Assembly (NCBI GenBank): GCA_031002005.1
Contig: JARYHS010011408.1
Span: forward strand, 215,856,473-215,920,472
From: Vandiemenella viatica
Lineage: Eukaryota; Arthropoda; Insecta; Orthoptera; Morabidae
Direction: 5' to 3'
Length of the DNA stretch: 64,000 nucleotides
Shown here: positions 10,409 to 20,241 of the stretch, in pieces
Layout of the letters: every line of letters starts with the position of its first letter
Position numbering within the stretch: the first letter of the stretch is position 1
Program-made: the position numbers and the translations under genes
The notes under the pieces: model-generated
Database searches by the model: none
The model's input: only the letters and a program-made list of their open reading frames with translations
What the model was told of the DNA's origin: nothing

Positions 10409-11408
10409 NNNNNNNNNNNNNNNNNNNNNNNNNNNNNNNNNNNNNNNNNNNNNNNNNNNNNNNNNNNNNNNNNNNNNNNNNNNNNNNNNNNNNNNNNNNN
10501 NNNNNNNNNNNNNNNNNNNNNNNNNNNNNNNNNNNNNNNNNNNNNNNNNNNNNNNNNNNNNNNNNNNNNNNNNNNNNNNNNNNNNNNNNNNNNNNNNNNN
10601 NNNNNNNNNNNNNNNNNNNNNNNNNNNNNNNNNNNNNNNNNNNNNNNNNNNNNNNNNNNNNNNNNNNNNNNNNNNNNNNNNNNNNNNNNNNNNNNNNNNN
10701 NNNNNNNNNNNNNNNNNNNNNNNNNNNNNNNNNNNNNNNNNNNNNNNNNNNNNNNNNNNNNNNNNNNNNNNNNNNNNNNNNNNNNNNNNNNNNNNNNNNN
10801 NNNNNNNNNNNNNNNNNNNNNNNNNNNNNNNNNNNNNNNNNNNNNNNNNNNNNNNNNNNNNNNNNNNNNNNNNNNNNNNNNNNNNNNNNNNNNNNNNNNN
10901 NNNNNNNNNNNNNNNNNNNNNNNNNNNNNNNNNNNNNNNNNNNNNNNNNNNNNNNNNNNNNNNNNNNNNNNNNNNNNNNNNNNNNNNNNNNNNNNNNNNN
11001 NNNNNNNNNNNNNNNNNNNNNNNNNNNNNNNNNNNNNNNNNNNNNNNNNNNNNNNNNNNNNNNNNNNNNNNNNNNNNNNNNNNNNNNNNNNNNNNNNNNN
11101 NNNNNNNNNNNNNNNNNNNNNNNNNNNNNNNNNNNNNNNNNNNNNNNNNNNNNNNNNNNNNNNNNNNNNNNNNNNNNNNNNNNNNNNNNNNNNNNNNNNN
11201 NNNNNNNNNNNNNNNNNNNNNNNNNNNNNNNNNNNNNNNNNNNNNNNNNNNNNNNNNNNNNNNNNNNNNNNNNNNNNNNNNNNNNNNNNNNNNNNNNNNN
11301 NNNNNNNNNNNNNNNNNNNNNNNNNNNNNNNNNNNNNNNNNNNNNNNNNNNNNNNNNNNNNNNNNNNNNNNNNNNNNNNNNNNNNNNNNNNNNNNNNNNN
11401 NNNNNNNN
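10409..11408. other. Assembly gap of 1000 N
   Basis: Exactly 1000 N, the same length as the second gap, so the size is a scaffolding placeholder. Reading frames crossing it are artefacts. Confidence 1.
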
Positions 11409-11697
11409 TTCGGAGCCAAGCTACGTAGCTTTTCATTCGTATTTGTCGCAGTTAAAATAAGGTACAAAACACACAATAGCAAGTGAATATTTATTTCAGT
11501 CATTTAATTATCTCCGTATGTAATTTACAATAGTCTGAGAAGAGAAAACAATGGAAAATGTCTTCTGGAATCGATATGGGGCAAAAAGCTACGCGCGGTG
11601 GGGTGGGGGGGGGGGGGTAGAGGACAAAGCCAACGTCAGGCTACGTGGGGGAGGAGGAAGTGTTCAAAGGGAGCCACGTAGTTCATGAACCCTCCCC
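11409..11697 (-). mobile_element. MITE-G, left part lost in the gap
   Basis: AGCTTTTCATTCGTATTTGTC near 11428, a central AATATTTATTTCAGTCATTTAATTATCTCCGTATGTAATTT region (11487-11527), the G-runs, and the terminal GAGCCACGTAGTTCATGAACC at 11671-11691 match MITE-G at 56845-57140. The other terminus falls in the N gap. Confidence 0.75.
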
Positions 11698-12059
11698 CTT
11701 ACTATCGACGATGATACTTTTCCGGATCTTCAGTTGTACAAGTTGCCTAGGTTTTTCTGCCAAGTTCACCGCTAGAGCGAAATCTTATACAGTATTTTGT
11801 ATACTAAAGGTGTTGTTTACTTCAGCCGTCAGCTACGAACAGAGACCTGTAAGTGCAAAAGACGAAAGATTCCGATCCCCCAGCGTCCTCATTCTGCACG
11901 ATAAGACTCAGTCCAAAATTGCTGTAAGCGAAATTTGGAAGAACTATGCTGGACAGTTTTTGATACTCTCCCTGTAGTGCAGATTTCTCCTATTATTTGT
12001 CTGGATGCTCAAAAAGGTGGAGGTGGAAAGAAATTTTCGAATAGTAATCTCGTGACAAG

Positions 12060-12312
12060 GGTTTATTATCGGCTGCGCAATCCGCTCCTCCTTCACCCGG
12101 TAGTCCTACCGAGTATAGTGGATCTAAAATTTAACGTGGATTCCGAAGTACGGGAGGTTTCTAATGTACTTCGCATTACACAGCTAGCTGTACCAGGGGT
12201 AAAAGCCTTTTAAAATCTCAGCAGAGACCGGTATTCCAACTGGGATTCGAAACGGGTACCTTTCGTTCTTCATTCAGACGCCCTTAACGACTAAGTCACC
12301 AGACCGTTCACT
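12060..12312 (-). mobile_element. SINE-B, minus strand
   Basis: Read on the minus strand it has a tRNA-like head (GGTCTGGTGACTTAGTCGTT, then CGTTTCGAATCCCAGTTGG), a CTTTTACCCCTGGTACAG body and a tail that includes AATCCACGTTAAATTTTAG and TAGGACTACCGGGTG. The same order occurs at 36582-36868 (plus) and 28600-28885 (minus). Confidence 0.75.
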
Positions 12313-12559
12313 TTAGAATGATGAAGATGAAATTAAAAAAGTTTATAGTTTACAATTATAAATTTAATAGGAGATACAAAATTATATATGTAATAAGACC
12401 CAAATTTCTTCCATAAATAAATATTGTGAAGAAGAAAGCAAAATATTAAATAATACTCGCTTCTTCCCCCCCACCCCCCCCAAAAAAACTAGAAAACCCC
12501 CCCCCCCCAAAAAAACCAGAAGATTCATACAGACATCAATCCAGAAAAACAACGCAAAC

Positions 12560-12790
12560 ATTGTAGAATCTCCCAGCAGATTTCACGAAGAAAAGATTAA
12601 GGTTTTATGGACATGTACACAGGCTCCCAGTAACAAGACTCAACCGAAAACTATACCTTGAATCCAGCGAATAAAAAAAATCTAGAAAAAGCTATCATAA
12701 ATTTATCGGAAACGCATACAGATAAAAAATTAACAATTGGTAAGTAGTGTCAGAAAATGAAGTCGCTAAGAATTCGGGCACAAAGTGCAC
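12560..12790 (+). mobile_element. LINE C-terminal remnant
   Basis: One frame at about 12584-12660 reads KKRLRFYGHVHRLPVTRLNRKL, split here as KKRLRFYGHV and HRLPVTRLNRKL. This is the FYGHxxRxxxxRLxxK block of LINE ORF2 tails and is similar to the LINE-B piece. The rest is too decayed to follow. Confidence 0.55.
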
Positions 12791-13116
12791 TAAAGAAAGT
12801 AAGAAAAAAATGATAGTCGCATGGATACTAATAGAAACAAGACTTTGCGTTAACCGATACTGTCGATTCGCACATAGTATAATTACGTTACACCTTCCTT
12901 GGTAACAGTAGTTTTAGAGCTGTACATATTACAGTGTCTTTGAATCGTGAGGCAATTAATTTGTTTTCTCATCAACGGTTTGAAAATGTCATCTTGTAAC
13001 CATTATGTTAATCTAAAGTGGTATTATACTGTACAAATTTTCAAATCAATTTTACAATCATAATGGCAATTAACATACTAAAATTATCCGGCGGAATAAC
13101 ACAACAATTCTACAGT

Positions 13117-13290
13117 GTGTTGAAAGTGCTGCCGCGCCATAGGGGAAGTGACAGTGGGCCTTGGTTCGATTCTCAGCCAACCAGTTGTGGTTTTAGGCAC
13201 AAAAAACAACACGCTACGCAAACAGATTTGTATAAGAACCACGCACGATTCCGAGATAGATGGCAACATTCAGTAATATCCTAAAGACTG
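13117..13290 (+). mobile_element. Possible tRNA-headed SINE remnant
   Basis: A box-B-like TTGGTTCGATTCTCAGCC at 13163-13180 follows a GCGCCATAGGGGAAGTGACAG stretch that could be a decayed head. No second copy was found in the window, so the call is weak. Confidence 0.35.
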
Positions 13291-13573
13291 GAGGATTGTC
13301 GTTAATCACTTCGACATAAATGCGTAGAGCCAAAAAGAAATGCTAGAAGAAAATATATTTTCCTCACTAGATTAGCTGTTAATTTGTTATATCATTATTA
13401 TTTCCACGCTAGATCAAATGAAATTTTACGGCTGCAATGTTCATTAGTTTACAAGTTTTGTGCTACACAATGGGCTTCTAATTAAGTTTAACGCATTCTC
13501 ACAGAACGTTAAACTCCCTCCCCCCCTCCCCCAGCTGACAGCAGATTGGTTCTATATCCTAGTATCCGTACCT

Positions 13574-14312
13574 TGAGGGCTCGTTTACACAATGCTTGTA
13601 CGCTGGAACGAGTGTATTGTCTAGCGCGCGTGTGCGTGCAGAAATTGAAGCTGTTGACACGACGAGAGTGACGATCAAGACACGTAATTGAAGATAGTGG
13701 ACTCGGTTCATAACCAGCTTTTCGAGTGCAAGTTCAACAAACAAGATGACCGCAACTAACAAGTCGAGTAAGAGGAGTGAAGCAGAAACATTAACATTTT
13801 GGAACATCATGAAAGTGAAGAAATTTTGAGGAATTTTAAGAATAAAAATATCAACGAGGATTTTAGAGATTCTGCTATTTAAAAAATGTATTAGTACAAA
13901 ATAAACCAAACGTGGGTGAGTTGGAGGTTTTTATATCAGCAGAAATATTTTACAATAGCTCTTCAAATTGAGATAAAGTTAGCCTTGAATAATTTTTGTA
14001 ACACTCTGTATTTCAACTTCAATTACGTTTTAAAAAAAGGCGATGACGCACCAAAAGCATTTCTTTTCTGACATCCATTCTCTTAATAATTTTTGACGAT
14101 TCGTTTTGTTATTCTTCATATCATTCGACGTTATAATTAAGAAATGAACAAAAATACTAATTTTTTCTTGCAATATGGACATAATTTCAAGATCATCACA
14201 ACATAGGATGAGACATCTATCCTAACAGTGGAGTATCTTCAAATTATTACTAGCATGCTAGTTCATATTCCTGTCTCATGTCGTTCCATGTTTCATCGTG
14301 TAAACGCGGCGT
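13574..14312. mobile_element. Inverted-repeat DNA element, ~740 bp, no transposase
   Basis: GGGCTCGTTTACACAATG with a nearby GGAACGAG at the left end is mirrored at the right end by CGTTCCATG ... CATCGTGTAAACGCGGC (14284-14312). The arms are imperfect over about 40 bp and no transposase frame lies inside. GGGCYCGTTTACAC termini suggest a non-autonomous cut-and-paste element. The superfamily is not clear because the flanking duplication (TGA/TTA) is not exact. Confidence 0.5.
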
Positions 14313-14430
14313 TATGCTGTTACTGTTTTTCGTGTTGTGTAAGGTAGTTCGCTATCAAAGACCGTTTCCTCAGTAGCTTGTGATTGCGAAACCTGGAGGA
14401 CGAGTGACAGCGCTCCTTGTCCGATCATCC

Positions 14431-14672
14431 AGACCGAGCGTGGTGGGTGAACGGTAAAGCTCTGGCCTCGCATTCGGGATGAAGCGAGTTCGAATCCCCG
14501 TTCGGGCACCCAGATTTGGGTTTTCCATGGTTTCCCCAAATCACTCCACGCGAAACCCAGGTTATTTCCTTCAAAAGGCCATGGTCGAATTCCTTCCCGT
14601 TCTTTACTCCCAGTCCTATCCCGCCTCTAATGACCTCGACGTACACGAGGCGTAAAACCATCAGCATAAACA
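14431..14672 (+). mobile_element. SINE-A, best-preserved copy
   Basis: A complete ~240 bp tRNA-derived SINE: head GACCGAGCGTGGTGGGTGAA, box B GAGTTCGAATCCCCGTTCGG, then the conserved TTTTCCATGGTTTCCCCAAA body, AAAAGGCCATGGTCGAATTC, and the CTAATGACCTCGACGTACAC tail ending near GAGGCGTAAAACC. It is the reference for six other copies in the window. A second partial tail (CGTCTCTAATTACCTCTATG ... GTAAAGC) follows at 14702-14745. Confidence 0.85.
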
Positions 14673-15102
14673 GAAACAAAAAAAGCGCTCCCTATCCTTA
14701 CCCGTCTCTAATTACCTCTATGCTTACGAGCAGTAAAGCTATAAGGAAAAACAAACTTGGCAATTCGGCTTCATCTCGCTGCTGTTTCAAGTAGTAGCCG
14801 CTATAGTGTTTTCATTAAAAAGTGGCTGCCTACCGTCTGTGCATTTGCCGACCGCGCCGGTCTAGTTATGAACAGTGGGTCGTGGGAAGAGACCCGCCTC
14901 TGCTGGCACGGATGACGCGGCTCTATCCGTCACCTTGTCGGTAAACATCAAAAGCCCGGTTAGCTGAAACACCAGGTAACGTGGTTTGAAAGGGGTTACG
15001 AAGTGACGAGGGCTAGTTTGTGGCTCGTGCTGATCCGTACAATTGGGCTGGCTGCATGGCGCAGCCTACAAAACCACGGCCGTGGGAATCCAATATAACA
15101 GA

Positions 15103-15267
15103 GGCGGTTCAAGGTCACTCTGCTCTATCCCCACTCCGGTGTCCTTACTCCTGCATGCGCTGAGAGATTTGTTTCTTGCCTTTTGCACACAGCGGTCTAG
15201 TGGGAGGCGTAGGGGTGGTGGGGTGAGACGAGGAGTGGGGGCCAGGGGAACATGACCTTGAGCCGCC
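15103..15267. repeat. Small inverted repeat inside element E
   Basis: GGCGGTTCAAGGTCACTCTG ... CCCCACTCC (15103-15137) is mirrored by GGAGTGGGGGCC ... ATGACCTTGAGCCGCC (15232-15267). A single-arm relative occurs at 44545-44585 (GGCGCCTCAAGGTCACTCTG). It may be a separate small MITE nested in E. Confidence 0.6.
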
Positions 15268-16973
15268 AGTTGAAAGTGACAAGGGTATAGTAATTACTTG
15301 TGCACATTTTCTGTTATACTCCTTTTTCCAAGTAGATTTGCCTATTTCTGAACCTCTGCCTCTCATTTGTGTTTTGTACCTGATGTTTCGACTCTTACGA
15401 CTATTGTGTTATTTGAAACATACCCATTTCGCCAATTTCTCTAACAGTTTACAACTCTACAGCGCCACTGTGCGTTCATGGCCGACTCGTCGCTCACCTG
15501 GTCGGTCCTGTGCAATAAATCTCGCATCAGAGCCCTGAGCAGGCTGCGTGGCCGGCCTTGTGCGGCCGATCAAATATTTAGCCTCGCGTTATCATGTTCT
15601 GATAATGGACGCTGTAATCGCTACACCTCTCCCGTGCCGCAGCTCGATAGTGCAGACCCCTGTCTCACACCTCTCGCCTGAGCCGTCCCTTGTTGCCTCG
15701 TATCAGCGCCGTGCGTTTCAAACTCAACTCCAGCGGTTTACGTTTTAAACAGCTTCCTCTGGAAAAAAGCCTGGAGTTTAAATATTCTACCCTAAACTGG
15801 GATTCCTTTAGCAAAGCTTGAAGTGATCAAGTTCTGAACAACATGTCTGATGTCTTGTTGGTTTTCACCGTCACGTTACCTAGTGTCGTTTCATCTACCC
15901 GGGCGTTTGATGTTTACCGATTGGGTGACGGATAGAGGCGCGTCATCCCTGCTAGTAGAGGCGGGTCCCTTCCCACGGACCGCTGTTCATAGCTAGACAG
16001 TAGAGGTGGGCAAAAGAATCGTGAATCGATTCAAAGAGTCGACTCGTCTAAAAGAATCGTTTGCGGAATCGACTCACTTGGAAGAGTCACGGTTCACTCA
16101 AGAGTTGTTAAGAGGGAGCTCAGGAGCTGAGCCGTTGTTGCGGAATCGCTCACCGACTCGTCCAGGTTCTGAGTCGACTCCGAGTCGTTAACTCGATAAT
16201 GTTTACGACTCTCGGCTCACTCGCTCTCGGCTCACTTCTGTCTGAATGACTCTTCCATGGATTCGGCTCTTTTTAACTCTTGATATCTGCGTAACTCGTG
16301 ATTCCTTTCGATTCACAATCTTAGTTCCCACGGCGTGTTTCTTGGTTTGGCAACTTATTTGTAAGGAAATAAAGAATATTTATCTTTGGAATAGGAAAAT
16401 TAAAAATATATTACAGAAATAAAAAGTATTTTTAAATTTAGGATTTTCTTTCTTAAATACACATTTTTCTAGTGTTTTTGGAACTAGTTATAAGTTTTTG
16501 GTTTCCTTCCAGACTGTTATAGATGCTACCACAACACAGATTTAGATTTACAAATAAATTATCAATGAATTATACGTCCTATAACTTTTATATTTTACCA
16601 CAAATAAAGTATTTCCCGATTATTTGAGGACAGGAAAAAGTATACCGATTTCAGAGCCATCTGCTATTCCCATGTTGCGTGGTTTTTCAAATTGCGAATG
16701 CATCGAGTACTGAATTTAATTGTGATGGAGCGCGTCTGGTTATTATCATACGAACTTCATCAGTGTTTTAGTTGTTCTTCAGTTCTTAATTTTGTGGATT
16801 ATGCAAACATTTTGCAATAGAAATGAACGAAGTTTATGAATTGGACTATTACAAAAATTAGCAGGTGCTGAAGCGGCATATATACTGTTCCAGCTGGTGA
16901 GGTTTCTACGAGGAAAAAGGTTAAACGAAAAGACGTTGGGGAACAGTGCCGTCGATGAATATAGGGGGGCGTC

Positions 16974-17362
16974 CAGAAATTACGTGAGACTTTTTAGGGG
17001 GGGGGAAGGGATCCGGAAAATCTCACGAAATCTCACCAAGGGGGGGGGGGGTCGACGGATATCTCACGTGAAATTTTGAACTTGAACGAGTGTAGAACTA
17101 AAAAAAGCGTAAAAAATACCAGTTTACAGGGCCAAAAACCGGCTTTTGAGGGGGTATCATTCTTTCGGGGAGCACGACAGCTAAAAAAAGTCTCGAAACT
17201 TCTCCTGATCGAACAACTGGGGGGAGGGGGTTCCGTGAAAATCTCATGAAATCTCACCAACGGGGAGGGGGGGGGTCCGGCAAAATCTCACCAAGTCTCA
17301 CGGAGGGGGGAGGGGGTCTAGATTTCCGGAAAATAGCCTCACGTAATTTCTGGACGTCCCCC
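16974..17362. mobile_element. MITE-F copy nested in the hAT element
   Basis: Inverted ends GGGGGGCGTCCAGAAATTAC and CTCACGTAATTTCTGGACGT plus CCCCC. The interior has G-runs around AAATCTCACCAAG and a TCTCGAAACTT stretch shared with the other MITE-F copies (33004, 42458, 47538, 59158). Confidence 0.85.
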
Positions 17363-17533
17363 AAAATACTAATACTGAAACCAAGAAAATAAATATAAAA
17401 TTTAAATTATGCCATTTAAACAAACACTGATTTATTGGTTTGTAGGTAAAATGCTAGTGATACTTAAGAAAAGCACCATCCGGCAAATTCAAAAAATTTG
17501 CCAAATTAATGGAGTAAAATTGGAGCATATGTC

Positions 17534-17809
17534 AGGGGCGTCCATAAACCATGTAGCTCCATTTTCGCTTCTTGTGAACCTTCCCTCCCCCCAAGTAACT
17601 CGACGTGGCTTATGTCTCTAACCCCCCTCTCCCCACGTAGTTTTTTCCATGACGGAAATAAATATTTACATGGTGTTGATTGTTCTGTATCTCATTTTAA
17701 GTGTGACAAATAATATGAATGAAAAGCTATTTGGCCTGGCTCGGAATCCCACCTTCCAACCCCCTCCACCCACCTCTCAAGACCGATCTACGTGGTTTAT
17801 GGACGCCCT
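17534..17809 (+). mobile_element. MITE-G, full-length reference copy (276 bp)
   Basis: Inverted ends AGGGGCGTCCATAAACCATG and CGTGGTTTATGGACGCCCT. The centre carries ATAAATATTTACATG and GACAAATAATATGAATGAAA. The same architecture is seen at 42385-43875 (interrupted), 11409-11697 and 56845-57140. Confidence 0.85.
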
Positions 17810-18619
17810 CTAGCGAGACGTGTAACAAACATGCCACCTACAAAATCAACAATCTAAATCAACAATCTCAATCGACAATTACAATCTGCAACAAGGCTTA
17901 GAATCAGTAATGAGGTTTGACAACAATTAGCTGGAAGCATTGAAAATTTCACAGTGTGGCAATCTCACATTTTGTTGACCCGGTTCGGAAAATTCCCAGA
18001 TCCACCACTGGTTGTAGTCAGACAGAGGGCGGCGTAATCGGTATTGCGCAAGGGCGCTCAAATAGTTAGTAAGTAAATTGAATCATTTTTATTGTAAAAT
18101 TAGTGTTTTCATTTGTTTAAATAATAAAATAAATTGTTTTTGCAATAAATAACTTACAATTTAACTATCAAAAACAAATATTATTATTTTAGTTAGAATT
18201 TGTTAATCATTTCCTTCTTGTTGGTTAATAACTCGTTATCTATTTTCGTCATTCAAAATATCATGTGAAAAGAATCGAAGAGTCGTTTAAAAGAATCGAT
18301 TCTCAGCGAGGAGTGAATCGATTCCAAACGATTCATCAAAAAGAATCGGTTTGCCCATCACTACTAGACAGGCGCGGCCGGCAAGAGCTTTGTCTATGTT
18401 AAGGTGGCTTTTATGTTCCTGTGCAAACTCTAAAACCAGTCGTAGAGCGTAGAGTCTTTACTACTTTTGATTCCTCTGCAATAAGAATTCGAAAACATCA
18501 AACCGAACAGTCTCATAATATACCCCTTTAACAGTTCTTGTTTTACATTATAACCTGTAGTCACAATCGCTCATTAACTTCACTAGGTTAAAACACGTTA
18601 CACGGACAGCGTGCGTGGC

Positions 18620-19083
18620 TATAGTGCGCGTCACGAACGATGGCGGCCCAGTTTAGCGAGGGTATGCGCATGTACGTCACCACTATGCCAGTAGCCAATC
18701 ACATTCTGTAACAATCCAGAGCCTGTCGTGTTAACACGAGTGTTGAATGTGATGTGTTTGTGAATTGTATAGTTGTAAATCAGTGAGCATTGCAATAATT
18801 CCTATTCTAACTAATGGAAGATGAGCAGCATAACTGTAAGGTTCTGCATAGTCAAAGCAGAAAGCAAGATTTGAAAGTATATAAGCATTTTAAGCGCGAA
18901 GCAAACGCGAGAGGGTCGATCTGCGATGTTTCCAAAGCTCTAGAGAGAACTGCTAAAGCGTGTGATACTAGCCTTAGAACTGTACTGCGAATAGTTAAAC
19001 GCGGCAACGTCGGATATTATATGTCAACCCTATTTCTCTCTCTCTCTATGCGCGACCTGCCTCCGTTCGTGACGCACAATATA
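18620..19083 (+). mobile_element. TIR-J copy 1, DNA element with short frame
   Basis: Inverted ends are TATAGTGCGCGTCACGAACG from 18620 and, reversed from the right end, TATATTGTGCGTCACGAACG. TATA at both edges allows a TA target duplication. The second copy lies inverted at 61546-61998 with the same ends, the same CT-microsatellite (19033-19048) and a related frame, so the family is real. Element length is 464 bp. Confidence 0.75.
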
Positions 19084-19098
19084 GTGGAAAATCTTTAA
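18814..19098 (+). CDS. Short HTH-like frame of TIR-J (94 codons), probably transposase N-terminus remnant
   Basis: The frame starts at ATG 18814 (MEDEQHNCKV). It reads LKVYKHFKREANARGSICDV, then ALERTAKACDTSLRTVLRIV, then KRGN. The pattern of an YxxFKxEA segment followed by ERTAxAxxxSxRTVxRIVKxG resembles the N-terminal helix-turn-helix region of IS630/Tc1-type transposases, known from family knowledge and not computed. The frame runs through the right inverted repeat, so the catalytic part is deleted. In TIR-J copy 2 the corresponding minus-strand frame (61635-61871) is shifted, which argues against selection on it. Confidence 0.4.
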   Translation: MEDEQHNCKVLHSQSRKQDLKVYKHFKREANARGSICDVSKALERTAKACDTSLRTVLRIVKRGNVGYYMSTLFLSLSMRDLPPFVTHNIVENL

Positions 19099-19439
19099 AC
19101 TGCATACCGATAATGGCCTCTTAAGTTGTGATAAAATAAATATCTTTCTACTTCCACAATGCCAGTCAAAAATGAAATTTTTATTATAATGAAAGATTTC
19201 TAATGAAAACATAATTTCAAAAATAGTAACCGTTATTTATTTGTTTCATATATTTCATGATTTCTTGTGTTTGGTGTAAACTTTTGAGTTTTAATAAACT
19301 TTGTTTATCCTCTGTCAAAAAATTCTTAGGTTATGTCGGTGGTTCTACTACCTGCTAGAGAATAGATTGTAAACATCAGATGCTCTTCTCCTTTCATGCA
19401 TATATTTTTATTTTTTTATTTCTTTAAACTGCTTATTAT

Positions 19440-19645
19440 CTCTCAACAGACGGGAAAGGATGGGGGGCAAGGAATGGGAAGGAATTCGGCCATGTCCTTT
19501 TTGAAGGAAGCATCCCGGAATTTGCCTGGAGTGATTTGGGAAACCATGGAAAATCCAAATCTGGATGCCCGGACGGGGATTCGAACCACCGTCCTCCCGA
19601 ATGCGAGGCCAGAACGCTAGCCGTTACACCACCACTCTCGGTTCA
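19440..19645 (-). mobile_element. SINE-A, minus strand
   Basis: GGAAGGAATTCGGCCATG, GATTTGGGAAACCATGGAAA, GGGGATTCGAACCACCGTCC (box B reversed) and CCGTTACACCACCACTCTCG (box A region reversed) follow the SINE-A order on the minus strand. The tail beyond position 19440 is lost. Confidence 0.8.
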
Positions 19646-20027
19646 TGCATTTAACCGCCATAAATAAACAAATAGCAACCTGTAAATTTAAACGAGCGTC
19701 GCATATATTTCCGCCTTGCATTATAAATTTTTATCTCTGTTCTTCGTATTTGTGTGCAGTTACCTTCTCAACAGACATTTGCCTTTTAGCTAACATCGCA
19801 GTTACTCTTGTTTACAACTAAATAAGTGCAAATAACATAAAATTCAGTTGTGTATTTGAAATTTTCTGGTTAGTCAAGCAGCACCGTAGTAGCGGCCAGT
19901 GTAACTAAAACTTCGGAAGTCATCGCTCACCGTAGGTTACAGAGTCATTTATTTCACGTCCAGTTTTCGGGCAGGACGCATTTTACTAAAGTTGATAACT
20001 TGCCATATAGACTATAACTATTAGACA

Positions 20028-20233
20028 CAGGGCCGGCGCTAGAAATTTCGGGCCCCGGGTAAAATTGGCAACTTTTTTTTTTAGCTCTACAAACTAGCCG
20101 GGCGACAATAGGCGGATTCTTGGCTTCGAGGCCTGGGAGCCCCTGCAGCCAGTAATCGGGGGCCCCCCATCAGCCGACGGGCCCCGGTACGTTTGACCCG
20201 CTTACCCCCCCCCCCCCCCCAACGCCGGCCCTG
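20028..20233. mobile_element. hAT-type MITE (206 bp) with 8 bp target duplication
   Basis: Ends CAGGGCCGGCG and CGCCGGCCCTG are perfect inverted repeats. The octamer ATTAGACA flanks the element at 20020-20027 and 20234-20241. The CAGGG start and 8 bp duplication are diagnostic of hAT. The interior is G+C-rich with a 17-18 base C run and no coding capacity. Confidence 0.9.
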
Positions 20234-20241
20234 ATTAGACA

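Larger units (their letters stand above)
16001..18363. mobile_element. Non-autonomous hAT transposon, 2363 bp, 8 bp target duplication
   Basis: The ends read TAGAGGTGGGCAAAAGAATC and, reversed from the right end, TAGTGATGGGCAAACCGATT, a typical hAT terminus (YAGNGNTGGGCAA). The octamer CTAGACAG flanks it at 15993-16000 and 18364-18371. Subterminal GAATCGATTC and GACTCG/GAGTCG motifs are clustered at 16017-16200 and 18270-18352. The interior holds MITE-F (16974-17362) and MITE-G (17534-17809) and no recognisable transposase, so it could only have moved by a partner's enzyme. Confidence 0.85.
14822..18413. mobile_element. Element E: long inverted-repeat element interrupted by a hAT transposon
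   Basis: The left arm (14822-14995) and right arm (15880-16000 continuing at 18372-18413) are inverted copies: GGACGGATAGAGGCGCGTCA-type sequence, ACCCGGGCGTTTGATGTTTA, and GTTCATAGCTAGACAG followed by GCGCGGCCGGCAAGAGC. The right arm is cut at 16000/18364 by the hAT element, and rejoining across it restores the match to the left arm. Without the insert E is about 1.2 kb. Inside lie 35 bp inverted repeats at 15103-15137 and 15232-15267. A lone right arm sits at 48692-48868. No transposase was recognised. Confidence 0.7.

Noticed and set aside
10346..11503. Very long open frames crossing 10409-11408 and 38001-39000
   Set aside because: They consist almost wholly of X translated from N; the gaps are placeholders.
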